This document shows positions 19,867-30,168 of a DNA stretch of 64,000 nucleotides, piece by piece. The stretch lies in assembly GCF_000706645.1 (NCBI RefSeq), contig NZ_KL407338.1:15405-79404 (forward strand), in the 5' to 3' direction. Position numbers and translations under genes: made by a program. The DNA comes from Bartonella rochalimae ATCC BAA-1498. GTDB lineage: Bacteria > Pseudomonadota > Alphaproteobacteria > Rhizobiales > Rhizobiaceae. Positions within the stretch are counted from its first letter, which is position 1. Each line of letters opens with the position of its first letter. The notes beneath the pieces are model-generated. The model saw only the letters and a program-made list of their open reading frames with translations, had not been told where the DNA came from and ran no database searches.

Positions 19867-20669
19867 TAATGGATAAATTTTTCCTCTTATTTATCATGTC
19901 AAGCTGGTTTTGTGTTGTTTCTTTCTCTATAGAGGCACAGGGCAGTGAGGAAGTTGGATCAGAAGAGAAGGAGGTTATGCAGATTATTGTTACAACAAAT
20001 ACGATTACAGTTGGGGCAAATTTTTCTGGTCATGATCTTTATATTGCTGGTGTTTTGGAAAATATGAATCCGTTATTCCGCCAACAAAATCGTTACGATG
20101 TTATAGTTAGTTTAGAAGGGCAAACTCGATCGATCATTGTAAGAGAAAAGAAACGTAAGTTAGGAATATGGGTTAATGCAGATTCCGTAACTTTTAAAAA
20201 TGCTCCTCTATTTTATTCAATGGCAACAACGCGTGAAATAGAGAATATCACTGATGCTGAGAGTTATAAACGTTTAGGTCTAGGATTACCTTATTTTTTT
20301 CTTTCAACCAATGAAAAAGATCAAGAAAAAATACAAAGTTTTCGTAGTGAGTTGATAAATTTGCAGAAAGCTAAAAATCTCTATCATGAAGAAGTGGGTG
20401 GTGTTTATTTTGGTTCTGGTTCCTTATTTACAGCACATTTTCAATTGCCTGCAAATGTTCCTGTTGGACGTTATCATGTGAATGCTTACCTTTTCCGTGA
20501 TGGGCAGTATGTAAGTAGTGCGACAACTACTCTTGAAATTGTTAAAGCACATGTTGTCTATACCATTTTTCATGAAGCACGCAAACACAGCTTTTGGTAT
20601 GGAATAGCTGCTGTTCTTGTTGCTGTCATTACAGGATTTTTGTGCCGTTTTGCTTTTCGGAAAGAGTAG
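19863..20669 (+). CDS. TIGR02186-family membrane-anchored protein
   Basis: A 268-residue protein with an N-terminal signal-like segment (FFLLFIMSSWFCVVSFSI), a periplasmic beta-rich body (about 35-235) and one C-terminal membrane anchor (GIAAVLVAVITGFLCRFAF). This matches the alphaproteobacterial family TIGR02186, which is found next to TauE-type exporters. It contains the typical TTNTITVGANFSGHDLYIAG segment near residue 44. Its function is unknown; the four-base overlap with the exporter suggests a shared job, perhaps substrate capture or gating. Confidence 0.8.
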   Translation: MIMDKFFLLFIMSSWFCVVSFSIEAQGSEEVGSEEKEVMQIIVTTNTITVGANFSGHDLYIAGVLENMNPLFRQQNRYDVIVSLEGQTRSIIVREKKRKLGIWVNADSVTFKNAPLFYSMATTREIENITDAESYKRLGLGLPYFFLSTNEKDQEKIQSFRSELINLQKAKNLYHEEVGGVYFGSGSLFTAHFQLPANVPVGRYHVNAYLFRDGQYVSSATTTLEIVKAHVVYTIFHEARKHSFWYGIAAVLVAVITGFLCRFAFRKE

Positions 20670-21019
20670 AATAAAGAAAAACTGTAAGGCGTTTAATTTT
20701 TCTGTTGAATGATGATATAAGAAAAAAGATAATAATATTTTATTGCTTAAATATAAACTTCTTTTTCTGAACAATGCTTCCATCAATCAATATTTGTATG
20801 CGATAAGAGTGAATGTGGTGTTGATATTAAAATAACATGGAAGAAATTTAAAAAATTATAATTCCTGTTGTCGGTAAAGATTTAAAAGTCTATCTTTCCT
20901 AAAAAAGATGAAAAGGGTTTCATCCAAGAAGATGTGTTATGGACAAAAAGAATGAAAACATATGTCATCTTATCAGTATAGTTTAGTCTATCATCAATAT
21001 AAGCGAATTGAAGAATACG
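20670..21019. other. Intergenic region upstream of xseA
   Basis: 350 AT-rich bases with no gene. I see neither a strong hairpin nor a repeat. The xseA promoter presumably lies here. Confidence 0.35.
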
Positions 21020-22453
21020 ATGGATTTGTTTCTTGAAAAATCAGTAGCAACAAATGCGGCAGAGTTTAGTGTTTCTGAAATAGCAGGAGCTTTAAAACGT
21101 ATTGTTGAAGAAAAGTTTGGTTATGTACGTGTGCGTGGCGAAATATCAGGTTATCGTGGTGTACACGCTTCAGGGCATGCCTATTTTGCTTTAAAAGACG
21201 ATAAAGCTCGATTAGAAGCTGTTATTTGGCGAGGTGTGATAGAAAAACTCCAATTTCCTCCTGAGGAAGGAATGGAAGTGGTTGCTGTAGGTAAGTTAAC
21301 AACTTATCAGGGATCATCAAAATATCAAATTATTATTGACTCTCTTGAGCCAACAGGGGTTGGCGCTTTGATGACTCTTTTAGAAAATCGTAAGAAAAAA
21401 TTTGCAGACGAAGGCTTGTTTGATGAGGCGAAGAAAAAAAAATTGCCTTATATGCCTCGTGTTATAGGAGTCGTGACGTCACCAACAGGAGCTGTTATCC
21501 GTGATATTATTCATCGTATATCAGACCGTTTTCCTTTACATATTTTTGTTTGGCCTGTACGGGTCCAGGGAGAGACTAGCGGTCAAGAAGTAGCTGCTGC
21601 TATTGCTGGGTTTAACGCTCTACCTTTAGAAAGTGCTATCTCTAAGCCTGATCTTATTATTGTGGCGCGTGGTGGGGGCAGTTTAGAAGACCTATGGGGA
21701 TTTAATGACGAAGCAGTTGTCCGTGCTGTTAGTGTATCTGCTATTCCAATTATTTCTGCAGTTGGGCACGAAACAGATTGGACACTCATTGATTATGTTG
21801 CAGATTGGCGAGCACCAACTCCTACAGGAGCAGCGGAAAAAGCTGTACCAGTTAAATTCGATCTTGAAACACACTTAGCTTCACTTAGCTTACGCTTTCG
21901 CGTAGGAGCGGCGCGTTATTTTAGTTTTTATAAACAAAAATTATCTACTGTTGTACGAGGTCTTCCTACTGCTGATCAGTTATTTGCTTTGCCGCGGCGT
22001 AGTTTTGATGAAATTTCAAGTCGGTTACAACGTGCTCTTTGTGTTAATTATGATAAAAAACGTTTTTATTTTTATACACTTGTTATCCGACTTTCCCCAC
22101 GTTTGTTGAATACTAAAAAAGCACAACAAAATACAAAAGAGTATACAGTACGCCTTCATCATGCTTTTTTACGTAATGTTGAAAAAAAACGTGCCCAAAT
22201 AAAAATGGCATTTAGACTTTTAAAAAGTACATCTTATCAAAGTATTTTAGAGCGTGGTTTTGTTTTAGCCTTAGGGCAAGAGAATAAACCAATTAAACGA
22301 TTAGCACAGTTTCCTAAAACAGGACAGATAAGCTTACGATTTTTTGATGGTGAAATTAATGTTTCAACTTGTAATTCTGTGTCTAAGAGCGTTCCAAAAC
22401 CGAAGAAGCGATTAAAACAGTGGCAGGATGATGATCAAGGAACGCTTTTTTGA
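21020..22453 (+). CDS. xseA: Exodeoxyribonuclease VII large subunit
   Basis: XseA is the catalytic subunit of exonuclease VII, which degrades single-stranded DNA in both directions during repair. The 477-residue protein has the N-terminal OB fold ([20 protein letters not shown] with HAYFALKDD). The catalytic domain includes [28 protein letters not shown] and [19 protein letters not shown] coiled-coil C-terminal part follows. The frame opens at a TTG (21008), but the ATG at 21020 is more likely. No xseB lies nearby. Confidence 0.95.
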   Translation: MDLFLEKSVATNAAEFSVSEIAGALKRIVEEKFGYVRVRGEISGYRGVHASGHAYFALKDDKARLEAVIWRGVIEKLQFPPEEGMEVVAVGKLTTYQGSSKYQIIIDSLEPTGVGALMTLLENRKKKFADEGLFDEAKKKKLPYMPRVIGVVTSPTGAVIRDIIHRISDRFPLHIFVWPVRVQGETSGQEVAAAIAGFNALPLESAISKPDLIIVARGGGSLEDLWGFNDEAVVRAVSVSAIPIISAVGHETDWTLIDYVADWRAPTPTGAAEKAVPVKFDLETHLASLSLRFRVGAARYFSFYKQKLSTVVRGLPTADQLFALPRRSFDEISSRLQRALCVNYDKKRFYFYTLVIRLSPRLLNTKKAQQNTKEYTVRLHHAFLRNVEKKRAQIKMAFRLLKSTSYQSILERGFVLALGQENKPIKRLAQFPKTGQISLRFFDGEINVSTCNSVSKSVPKPKKRLKQWQDDDQGTLF

Positions 22454-22467
22454 TAGGGTGAATATTC

Positions 22468-23058
22468 ATGCTTGATAAAGGTCTTCTTATGGGTAAAGAT
22501 GGAAAAATTCGTTGTTCGTGGGCAGGGACTGATCCACTTTATTGTGCTTATCATGATGATATATGGGGAAAGCCTGTTTTTGATGATCGTCTTTTGTTTG
22601 CACAAATTTGTCTTGAAGGCTTTCAAGCAGGACTTGCTTGGTTAACAATTTTAAGAAAAATATCCAATTTTTATGATGCTTTTGATGGTTTTGATTTTGA
22701 AAAGATTGCACAGTATGATGAAAAAAAAATAGAAATATTGATGCAAGATAAAGGCATTATTCGCCATCGAGGTAAAATTAGATCAGTTGTTAATAATGCT
22801 CTCAAAGCTCAGGAAATTATAGCAGAATGGAACAGTTTATCTCATTATTTTTGGTCTTTTCAGACACTACAGTCTGAACAATATGAGAAGACAGATTGTC
22901 AGACATGGAAAACTAATTCTGTAACGCCTGCGTCTATCCGCCTTTCTAAAGATTTAAAAAAGCGTGGTTGGACATTTGTTGGCCCTATTACTTGTTACGC
23001 TTTTATGCAGGCAGTAGGGATTGTTAATGATCATCTTGAAGGATGTTTTTGTCGATAA
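22468..23058 (+). CDS. tag: DNA-3-methyladenine glycosylase I
   Basis: Tag removes 3-methyladenine from alkylated DNA. The 196-residue protein has the conserved RCSWAGTDPLYCAYHDDIWG opening and LCLE-type segment FAQICLEGFQAGLAWLTILRK. The HRGKIRSVVNNA helix region follows, with the zinc-binding Cys/His pattern at the N-terminus (Cys, His) and at the C-terminus (HLEGCFCR). An internal ATG at codon 8 also has an AAGG before it, so the start could be seven codons later. It follows xseA by 14 bases, so a DNA-repair pair. Confidence 0.93.
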   Translation: MLDKGLLMGKDGKIRCSWAGTDPLYCAYHDDIWGKPVFDDRLLFAQICLEGFQAGLAWLTILRKISNFYDAFDGFDFEKIAQYDEKKIEILMQDKGIIRHRGKIRSVVNNALKAQEIIAEWNSLSHYFWSFQTLQSEQYEKTDCQTWKTNSVTPASIRLSKDLKKRGWTFVGPITCYAFMQAVGIVNDHLEGCFCR

Positions 23059-23792
23059 ATTTGCACAGTATTTAAATTTAAGCACGGTTGTAAAATTTTT
23101 ATCATACAAAATAATATTTAAATGTTTATGTAGGGTGTATGAGATCTTTTCAGTTGATAAATTAATATTTTAAGAAGAAATTTTGCATCTAAGCTTAAAA
23201 AAATCTCTCTTCACTAGAGTGCTTAATTAGGGGAGGGATATTGATGTAGTGCATAATTTAATATTTAGAATTTTATGATATTTCTGAAAGAGAATAAATA
23301 TTAAAATTAAAAAGAGTATGTTTTTGTGAAACTCTATGATAAATTTATTTTTCAATGAATAAAATACATTGAATTGTATGTTGTTTTTTGATTACGGTAA
23401 TTTGGGGAAGTGATCAGAGAGATTGGTGTTCTGTATTTTATAGCGTTTTGAAGACTTAAAATGCAAAGATGGCTTGTTTTTTAGTTTGGTCTTTAAAAGT
23501 TAGGTCGCTTTTAGTCGAAGCAGTTATTCAAAAAGATTTGATATATTTACAATACCAAAATATCATGCTACGGTCGTGCTTAATTATCAAAAAGAGATTT
23601 GGATATGGTGAGTAAAGTGTTTTTTATAATGCAATGAAGAAATAAGTTTTATTGATTAAGAAAGTAATAACAAAGTAATAACTATGTATACAGAGATACT
23701 TGTGTTATGTTTACTTAGTGTTTTCTGATGTAAATTCATTGATTTATATGTAAGCGGCTGATCTATATAATAAAATTCTGGAAGGAAAGTCC
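23059..23792. other. Long intergenic region upstream of the ABC importer
   Basis: About 730 AT-rich bases with no frame I can support on either strand. The final bases hold GGAAGGAAAG, the ribosome site of the first binding-protein gene. The length suggests either a deleted gene or a regulated promoter for the importer, but I see no clear operator. Confidence 0.35.
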
Positions 23793-25412
23793 ATGAATAT
23801 GAAAAAGAATATATTGAAAGCGGGCTGTTTTTTTGTTTCTGTTCTTGTATCTATAAGCATTTTTGAGCAAAAAACACTAGCAAAAACACCTGTTGATACG
23901 TTTGTAATGGCTTGGAATCTTGATGCAATTAAAACGTTTGATCCAGCACAAATCAATGATGTTTATAGTCATGAAATTATTCTCAATATTTGCTCTAGTT
24001 TGGCTGATTCTTCTCCCAATGATGCAACTAAGATTATTCCTAGTTTAGCAAAGAGTTGGGATGTTTCAGGTGAAAATAATACAGTAATTACCTTTCATTT
24101 GCGTGATGATTTGAAGTTTTCTGATGGTCGATCTGCTAATGCTCATGATTTTGTTTGGAGTATGAAACGGATTGTTGAATTGGATATGGCAGGTGCAACG
24201 GCATTTAAAGAGTATGGTATTACCAAACAAACAGTTGATGATGCTATTCAAGCATTAGATGAAAAAACTATCGTGATGAAATTTGATAAGCCATATCCAG
24301 CAGAGCTCATTCTTAATAGTATTGCTGCTAATCGTGTTGCTCTTTTGCTTGATCGTGAAACAATTCTGAAACACGAAAAGAATGGTGATATGGGAAGCCA
24401 ATATCTAGCGACTCATTCAGCTTGTGTTGGACCCTATCAGTTAATCGATTGGCGTGCAGGAGAAGCAGTATTGTTAGGTGCTAGTCCTCATTATTGGGGG
24501 GAGAAACCGAAACTCAAAAAAATTCTGATCCGCCATGTTGCTGAGCCAAGTACACAACGTTTATTGCTAGAAAAAAAAGATGTTGATGTCGCTCGTGATT
24601 TGACGGTGGATATTTTAGAAGATCTTCAAGAAAAAACAGATGTTAAGGTTGAAAAAGTATTGCAGTCAGCCATGTTTTATTGGGGATTTAATATGACACA
24701 TCCTATTTTATCCAATGAAAAAGTGCGTTTGGCTCTGCGTTATCTTATTGATTATGAAGGGCTTGGTAAAACAGTGTTGAAAGGTACTGGTATTCCTCGT
24801 GCTAGTTTTATGCCTATCGGAAGTTTAGGTGCTTTAAATGAAAAAGAAGGATTGCCTTTTAAGCTTGATCTTGAAAAAGCTAAGCAGCTTCTAACTGAGG
24901 CAGGGTATCCAAACGGATTTGAAATAAGTGTTCTTATAGGAACTTCTAATTCTTTGCAGATTGTTCAATCCATTCAAGATAATGCAGCAAAGGTTGGTAT
25001 TCGTCTGAATATTAAGCGTCTTGCAGGAACACAGCTTTTTTCAAAAGCTTATGCACGTGCTTTTGAAACAATTATTTTGGGATGGAATAGTGAGTCTGTA
25101 GATCCTCATACGACAGCTTCACGGATTGTTTTCAACCCTGATAATCAGTTTGAGTCTAAAAATACAGCTTATCCTAGTTGGCAACATGGGTATTTTGATG
25201 AAGAGATGAATCAAAAAGTTCAAGACGCTTTGTTTGAAAAAGATCAAACAAAACGGGCACAAAGATATGTCGATTTACAAAATGAATTTATGCAAAAAGG
25301 ACCTTATGCTTTTCTGTATCAGAAATATAATGTTGTAGCCATCTCCCCTGTTATTAAAAAATGGAGTTGGAATAGTGCACCGCGCATTTTCTATCATACA
25401 ATTGAAAAATAA
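23793..25412 (+). CDS. Peptide-type ABC transporter substrate-binding protein 1
   Basis: A 539-residue periplasmic protein of the SBP_bac_5 (DppA/OppA) family. The signal peptide is MKKNILKAGCFFVSVLVSIS with cleavage near TLAKT. The mature part opens VMAWNLDAIKTFDPAQ and has the family signature region LKFSDGRSANAHDFVWSMKR near residue 108. It binds the substrate (oligopeptide or a similar ligand; not readable from sequence) and hands it to the permease encoded downstream. A closely similar second binding protein follows after 155 bases, so this is a tandem duplication. Confidence 0.9.
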   Translation: MNMKKNILKAGCFFVSVLVSISIFEQKTLAKTPVDTFVMAWNLDAIKTFDPAQINDVYSHEIILNICSSLADSSPNDATKIIPSLAKSWDVSGENNTVITFHLRDDLKFSDGRSANAHDFVWSMKRIVELDMAGATAFKEYGITKQTVDDAIQALDEKTIVMKFDKPYPAELILNSIAANRVALLLDRETILKHEKNGDMGSQYLATHSACVGPYQLIDWRAGEAVLLGASPHYWGEKPKLKKILIRHVAEPSTQRLLLEKKDVDVARDLTVDILEDLQEKTDVKVEKVLQSAMFYWGFNMTHPILSNEKVRLALRYLIDYEGLGKTVLKGTGIPRASFMPIGSLGALNEKEGLPFKLDLEKAKQLLTEAGYPNGFEISVLIGTSNSLQIVQSIQDNAAKVGIRLNIKRLAGTQLFSKAYARAFETIILGWNSESVDPHTTASRIVFNPDNQFESKNTAYPSWQHGYFDEEMNQKVQDALFEKDQTKRAQRYVDLQNEFMQKGPYAFLYQKYNVVAISPVIKKWSWNSAPRIFYHTIEK

Positions 25413-25567
25413 ATACATATTGGATTATGCAATGTGTAAAGGGTAAGTAATTCGCGCAATCGAGTAAAAGTATATTTCTCTATACATAGAACCTGAAAAA
25501 TAAGGTGCTGTCTTATAATTGAATAATCATCATCGATTTTTGTTTGAAAGGGTTGGTACAATAAAAA

Positions 25568-27202
25568 ATGCAAACTGAATGGCTGTATAAGAAAATGTTT
25601 AAGAGAATTTATGCTTTATTAGGATCAATTGTTTTTTTTAGTGGATTAATGCCAATAATGTTGCATGCATCCCCTAAAAATACATTAGTGATGGCATGGA
25701 GTATTGATTCGATTACCAGTTTTGATCCAGCACAATCTGTAGAAGTTGTAACGAGTGAGTTATTGACGAATATTTGCAGTGCATTGGTACAGTATGATCC
25801 ACATAACTCTACAGAAATTCAGCCTGCTATGGCCAAATCTTGGGATGTTTTGGATGATGGGAAAAAAATCATTTTTCATCTTCGTGATGATTTAAAATTT
25901 GATGATGGAACATTAGCAACTGCACAAGATCTTGCTTGGTCAATGCAACGGGTTGTTAAATTAGGATTGAGTTATGCTCAATCTTTAAAAGATTACGGAT
26001 TTACTGAAGATAATGTTGAAACAAAGATCCAAGCTCTTGATGATAAAACTTTACAAATGCAATTTGATAAACTTTATCCTCTGCGTCTTATATTGACTGT
26101 AATTGGACAATCTTATGCTTCTGCTTTGCTGAATCGGCAGAAACTCGAAATGCATGCTGTTAATAATGATATGGGAAATAAATATTTAGCGACTCATTCA
26201 GCGTGTGTTGGGCCTTATAAATTAGTACGTTGGGCTCCCGGAGAGCGCGTTGTTTTAGAAGCAACACAACATTATTGGGGAGACGCGCCGAAAATTGAGC
26301 GGATTTTAATACTTCATGTGGCTGAATCAGCAAGTCAGAGGTTCCTTTTGGAAAAGGGTGTTGTAGATATATCCCGTGATCTCTCTTCAGAAGATATATT
26401 GGATATTGAGAAACAAGAGGGGCCTCTTGCAATTCATCGTGTTTTACGTCCACAGTCTGTTTATCTTTCGTTGAATAATAAGAATGTAATTTTTGCCAAT
26501 GAAAAAGTGCGTTTGGCATTTCGTTATCTAGTCGATTATGATACGCTCGGTAAAACTGTTTTAAAAGGGATTGCTATTCCTCGTGCAAGTTATATGCCGT
26601 TGGGGATACCAGGCGCTTTAGATGAAAAAGAGGGTGTGCCATTTAAGTTGGATTTGAAGAAAGCAAAACAGTTAATTAAAGAGGCGGGCTATGTAAATGG
26701 CTTTAAGGCCAATCTTTTAATTGGCAGTTTGTCCTATATGTCATCTGTTGCACAAATTATTCAAGAAAATGCTCGTAAAATTGGGATTGAACTTTCCATT
26801 GAAAAAATGTCACAAGCTCAATTATTAAATCGTGTTCGTGGTGGAAATTATGATATTGCTATTATGAGTTGGAATACAGCTGACCCTGATGGGCATGCAT
26901 CTTCATGGCATCATGTTTTTAATCCTGATCCGACATTTACTAAACCGTATAATATGCATTTGGCTTGGCGGGCTGGATATTATGATGCAAAGGCAAATAA
27001 AATGGTGATGGATGCTTTATTTGAAGAGGATAAAAGTAAACGCTTCGAGCAATATCGAGAACTACAAAATTATATTTTAAATCACGGTCCTATGGCTTAT
27101 TTATTCCAGACATATTATACTATTGGAGTAGGACCTGCAGTGAAAAAATGGGTCTGGAATAGTTTCAGGCTTTATTATAATAAAGCTGAAAAATATATGT
27201 AA
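25568..27202 (+). CDS. Peptide-type ABC transporter substrate-binding protein 2
   Basis: A 544-residue SBP_bac_5 protein, a paralogue of the preceding gene. They share long matching stretches such as YLATHSACVGPY and the NEKVRLA.RYL.DY region. The signal peptide is around IYALLGSIVFFSGLMPIML with cleavage near LHASP; the start could also be the internal ATG at codon 10. The ligand-contacting C-terminal half differs more than the scaffold, which suggests that the two copies bind different ligands. It is followed by the permease genes. Confidence 0.9.
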   Translation: MQTEWLYKKMFKRIYALLGSIVFFSGLMPIMLHASPKNTLVMAWSIDSITSFDPAQSVEVVTSELLTNICSALVQYDPHNSTEIQPAMAKSWDVLDDGKKIIFHLRDDLKFDDGTLATAQDLAWSMQRVVKLGLSYAQSLKDYGFTEDNVETKIQALDDKTLQMQFDKLYPLRLILTVIGQSYASALLNRQKLEMHAVNNDMGNKYLATHSACVGPYKLVRWAPGERVVLEATQHYWGDAPKIERILILHVAESASQRFLLEKGVVDISRDLSSEDILDIEKQEGPLAIHRVLRPQSVYLSLNNKNVIFANEKVRLAFRYLVDYDTLGKTVLKGIAIPRASYMPLGIPGALDEKEGVPFKLDLKKAKQLIKEAGYVNGFKANLLIGSLSYMSSVAQIIQENARKIGIELSIEKMSQAQLLNRVRGGNYDIAIMSWNTADPDGHASSWHHVFNPDPTFTKPYNMHLAWRAGYYDAKANKMVMDALFEEDKSKRFEQYRELQNYILNHGPMAYLFQTYYTIGVGPAVKKWVWNSFRLYYNKAEKYM

Positions 27203-27274
27203 TCAAATGATGAACGAAGTCATATGTAATGTATGGTTAAAATTTGTTTGACTGTAGGGCGAGAAATATCGCTA

Positions 27275-27293
27275 AACTTATGTTTCATAAGTT
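27275..27293 (+). other. Short perfect hairpin before the permease gene
   Basis: AACTTATG and CATAAGTT form an 8-bp stem with loop TTT, ending 14 bases before the permease ATG. There is no T run, so it is not a classic terminator. It could protect or process the mRNA between the binding-protein genes and the permease genes, a common way to set their ratio. Confidence 0.4.
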
Positions 27294-27307
27294 GGTAGGG
27301 AAATATT

Positions 27308-28384
27308 ATGATAACTTCATCATTGTCAAAAACGGATATAGCAGCATCGCCGAATCAGAGAAAATTCTATATGTCGGCCTTTTTTTTCAAAATTTTTAAA
27401 CTTTTTATTTCGGTATTTGTTACGTTAATTGGCTTAATAACCATTACTTTTTTTATTGGTCGCCTTCTTCCTTTAGATCCTGTTATTGCTATTCTTGGAG
27501 ATAATATTAGTCAAGAAGCTTACGATAAAATGTTCTATCGTTTGGGCCTTGATAAGCCATTGATCATTCAATATTGGACCTATCTTCAAAATATTTTTTT
27601 GTTTGATTTTGGAGATTCTTTGATTTCAGGGCGTCCTATTTTAGAAGATATCATGCATGTATTTCCTCCAACGCTGGAATTAGCAACAGTTGCTATTATT
27701 ATTGGTACAAGCTTTGGTATTCCATTTGGTATCATTGCAGCAATGTACCGTAATTCACCCATTGATTATTTTGTACGTCTTTTTACACTGTGTGTTTATT
27801 CAACGCCAACTTTTTGGCTTGGATTGATGGCGTTATTGGTATTTTACAATAAGCTTGATTGGATTGGTGGTCCAGGACGTATTGATTTTATTTATGAATA
27901 TTCTTTTGAAGCTAAGACGGGGTTTTTTCTTTTGGATACTGCAATGCAAGGGCAATGGGAAGCTTTTGGCAATGTTTTCAGTCATATTATTATGCCTGCT
28001 TTAATTCTAGCTTTTGGTGCTATGGCTTATATTAGCCGTATGACACGTGGATTTATGATTGAACAACTCAATCAAGAATATATTATTACTGCACGTGTTA
28101 AAGGATTATCATGGCGACAAACAGTTTGGAAGCATGCTTTTCGCAATGCCGCTGTTCAGATTATTACTGTTGTTGGACTTTCTTATGCTTTTTTATTAGA
28201 AGGTGCTGTGTTAACAGAAACTGTTTTTGCTTGGCCTGGATTTGGACGTTATTTAACGAGTGCACTTTTGGCAGGTGATATGAATGCGGTTGTAGCTTGT
28301 ACACTACTTATAGGGTGCTTTTTTATTGTTATTAATTTACTTTCTGATTTATTTTATAATATTTTCGATCCAAGGACACGTTAA
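27308..28384 (+). CDS. ABC transporter permease, DppB-like
   Basis: An inner-membrane permease of 358 residues with about six membrane segments, of the DppB/OppB type. It has a first helix (LFISVFVTLIGLITITFFIG), the N-terminal RLLPLDPVIAILGDNIS segment, and the EAA loop around EYIITARVKGLSWRQTVWKHAFRNA, which contacts the ATPases. The N-terminus has about 25 extra polar residues before the usual start; an ATG at codon 22 (27371) is an alternative. It lies three bases before the second permease. Confidence 0.9.
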   Translation: MITSSLSKTDIAASPNQRKFYMSAFFFKIFKLFISVFVTLIGLITITFFIGRLLPLDPVIAILGDNISQEAYDKMFYRLGLDKPLIIQYWTYLQNIFLFDFGDSLISGRPILEDIMHVFPPTLELATVAIIIGTSFGIPFGIIAAMYRNSPIDYFVRLFTLCVYSTPTFWLGLMALLVFYNKLDWIGGPGRIDFIYEYSFEAKTGFFLLDTAMQGQWEAFGNVFSHIIMPALILAFGAMAYISRMTRGFMIEQLNQEYIITARVKGLSWRQTVWKHAFRNAAVQIITVVGLSYAFLLEGAVLTETVFAWPGFGRYLTSALLAGDMNAVVACTLLIGCFFIVINLLSDLFYNIFDPRTR

Positions 28385-28387
28385 ATT

Positions 28388-29305
28388 ATGGCAATATTGC
28401 ACAAAAACGAACCCCAATTAAAACATTGGTCAAATAAGCCTGTTCCACAGTCAGTTATTCAGGCAAATATACAAAAATTTTATCATTCGTTAATCCGATT
28501 TTTTCGTAATATTTCTGCTTTATTGGGTTTTATTATTATTTTTTCTATTATTGTATGTGCAATTTTTGCACCTTGGATTGCTACCCATGATGTTGTAAGC
28601 AATGATCTTGCTTATCGACTTCTTCCACCATCTTCATCGCATTATTTAGGAACAGATGAATTAGGACGTGATATTTTTAGTCGCTTAATTTTTGGTATGC
28701 GTATTACCCTTTATATTGTTTTTCTAACTACCATTATTGTGGCACCTATAGGACTCATTGTAGGGACAACAGCCGGTTATATAGGAGGATGGGTTGATAC
28801 TATTTTGATGCGTATTGTTGATATTTTTCTTGCTTTTCCAAGTTTGATTTTAGCACTTGCTTTTTCGGCTGTTTTAGGACCAGGTATTGAAAATGCTGCA
28901 ATTGCGATTTCAATTGCAGCATGGCCACCAATTGCACGTTTAGCGCGTGCTGAAACTTTGACAATACGCTTATCTGATTATGTTTCTGCCGTTCGTCTAC
29001 AGGGAGCATCTTCTTTTCGAATTATTCTATTCCATATTGCACCGATGTGTATTCCCTCGGTAATTGTACGGTTAACGTTGAATATGTCTGCGATTATTTT
29101 AACGGCTGCCGGTCTTGGTTTTTTAGGATTAGGCGCTCAGCCACCCAGTCCTGAATGGGGAGCTATGCTTTCAACTGGTCGTGAATTTATGATGACAAGT
29201 TGGTGGTTGGCGGCAGTTCCCGGTTGTGCAATATTGCTTACGAGCCTGGGTTTTAATCTTTTAGGTGATGGACTTCGTGATATATTGGACCCGCGCAATG
29301 AGTAA
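28388..29305 (+). CDS. ABC transporter permease, DppC-like
   Basis: A 305-residue inner-membrane protein, the second permease half. The N-terminal OppC_N-type segment holds the first helix (ALLGFIIIFSIIVCAIFAPW) and HYLGTDELGRDIFSRLIFG, the DppC/OppC signature. The EAA loop is around SDYVSAVRLQGASSFRIILFH. It pairs with the gene upstream to form the channel. Its stop overlaps the start of the first ATPase gene by eight bases. Confidence 0.92.
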   Translation: MAILHKNEPQLKHWSNKPVPQSVIQANIQKFYHSLIRFFRNISALLGFIIIFSIIVCAIFAPWIATHDVVSNDLAYRLLPPSSSHYLGTDELGRDIFSRLIFGMRITLYIVFLTTIIVAPIGLIVGTTAGYIGGWVDTILMRIVDIFLAFPSLILALAFSAVLGPGIENAAIAISIAAWPPIARLARAETLTIRLSDYVSAVRLQGASSFRIILFHIAPMCIPSVIVRLTLNMSAIILTAAGLGFLGLGAQPPSPEWGAMLSTGREFMMTSWWLAAVPGCAILLTSLGFNLLGDGLRDILDPRNE

Positions 29306-30167
29306 AAAATTATTAGAGATAGAAGATTTACACATTTCATTTCCTATAACAGGTGGTATTTCAGATGTTGTGCGTGGTGTTAGCTTTTCTGCTGGGAGAG
29401 AAAAAATTGGAATTGTTGGAGAATCTGGATCCGGAAAATCAATAACTGGACGTGCGATTTTAAAACTAAATCCGAAGTCAGCAATCGTTAAAGCTAAAAA
29501 AATGCGTTTTGATGATATAGATTTGTTATCTGCGAATGAGTCTCAGATGCGTACTATTCGGGGAAAACGTATTGCAATGATTTTACAAGATCCAAAATAT
29601 TCGCTTAATCCGTTAATGCGAATTGGGGATCAGATCATAGAAGCTTACCGTGTTCATTATCGTGTTTCAAAAATGGATGCGTGGAAACAGACAATTTCTA
29701 TGCTCGAATCTGTTCATATTCGTAATCCTGAACATGTTATGCGGTTATTTCCTCATGAAATATCAGGTGGAATGGGGCAGCGGGTTATGATTGCTATGAT
29801 GCTTATTTCAAAACCTGATTTAGTCATTGCTGATGAGCCAACATCCGCACTTGATATCACAGTTAGATCTCAGGTTTTAACGGTGCTGGATGAGCTTGTA
29901 ACAAAATCTGGAATGGGACTTATTTTCATTAGTCATGATTTGAATATGATTGCTAATTTTTGTGATCGTGTTTTGGTTATGTATGCTGGTCGTATCTTAG
30001 AAGAATTGTCAGCATCTGATTTATCTCGTGCACGTCATCCCTATACAAAAGCTTTGTTGGCAAGCTTGCCACGGCTTGATAATCCAGTTGATGTTTTAGC
30101 TGTTCCTGAGCGAGATCCTAGTTGGTTAGATGGGCCTGCAATTGTTCATGGTGTTGAAAGAGGTTAG
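29298..30167 (+). CDS. ABC transporter ATP-binding protein, DppD-like
   Basis: One of the two ATPases that drive the importer. The 289-residue protein has Walker A GIVGESGSGKS, a Q loop in MILQDPKYSLNP, the signature motif in ISGGMGQRVMIAMML and Walker B LVIADEPTSALD, then an H loop in FISHDLN. The C-terminal oligopeptide-importer extension (from about AGRILEELSAS) is shorter than usual and lacks a clear cysteine cluster. The ATG at 29298 is chosen over the upstream frame start because its overlap with the permease stop is typical of operons. Confidence 0.92.
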   Translation: MSKKLLEIEDLHISFPITGGISDVVRGVSFSAGREKIGIVGESGSGKSITGRAILKLNPKSAIVKAKKMRFDDIDLLSANESQMRTIRGKRIAMILQDPKYSLNPLMRIGDQIIEAYRVHYRVSKMDAWKQTISMLESVHIRNPEHVMRLFPHEISGGMGQRVMIAMMLISKPDLVIADEPTSALDITVRSQVLTVLDELVTKSGMGLIFISHDLNMIANFCDRVLVMYAGRILEELSASDLSRARHPYTKALLASLPRLDNPVDVLAVPERDPSWLDGPAIVHGVERG

Positions 30168-30168
30168 T

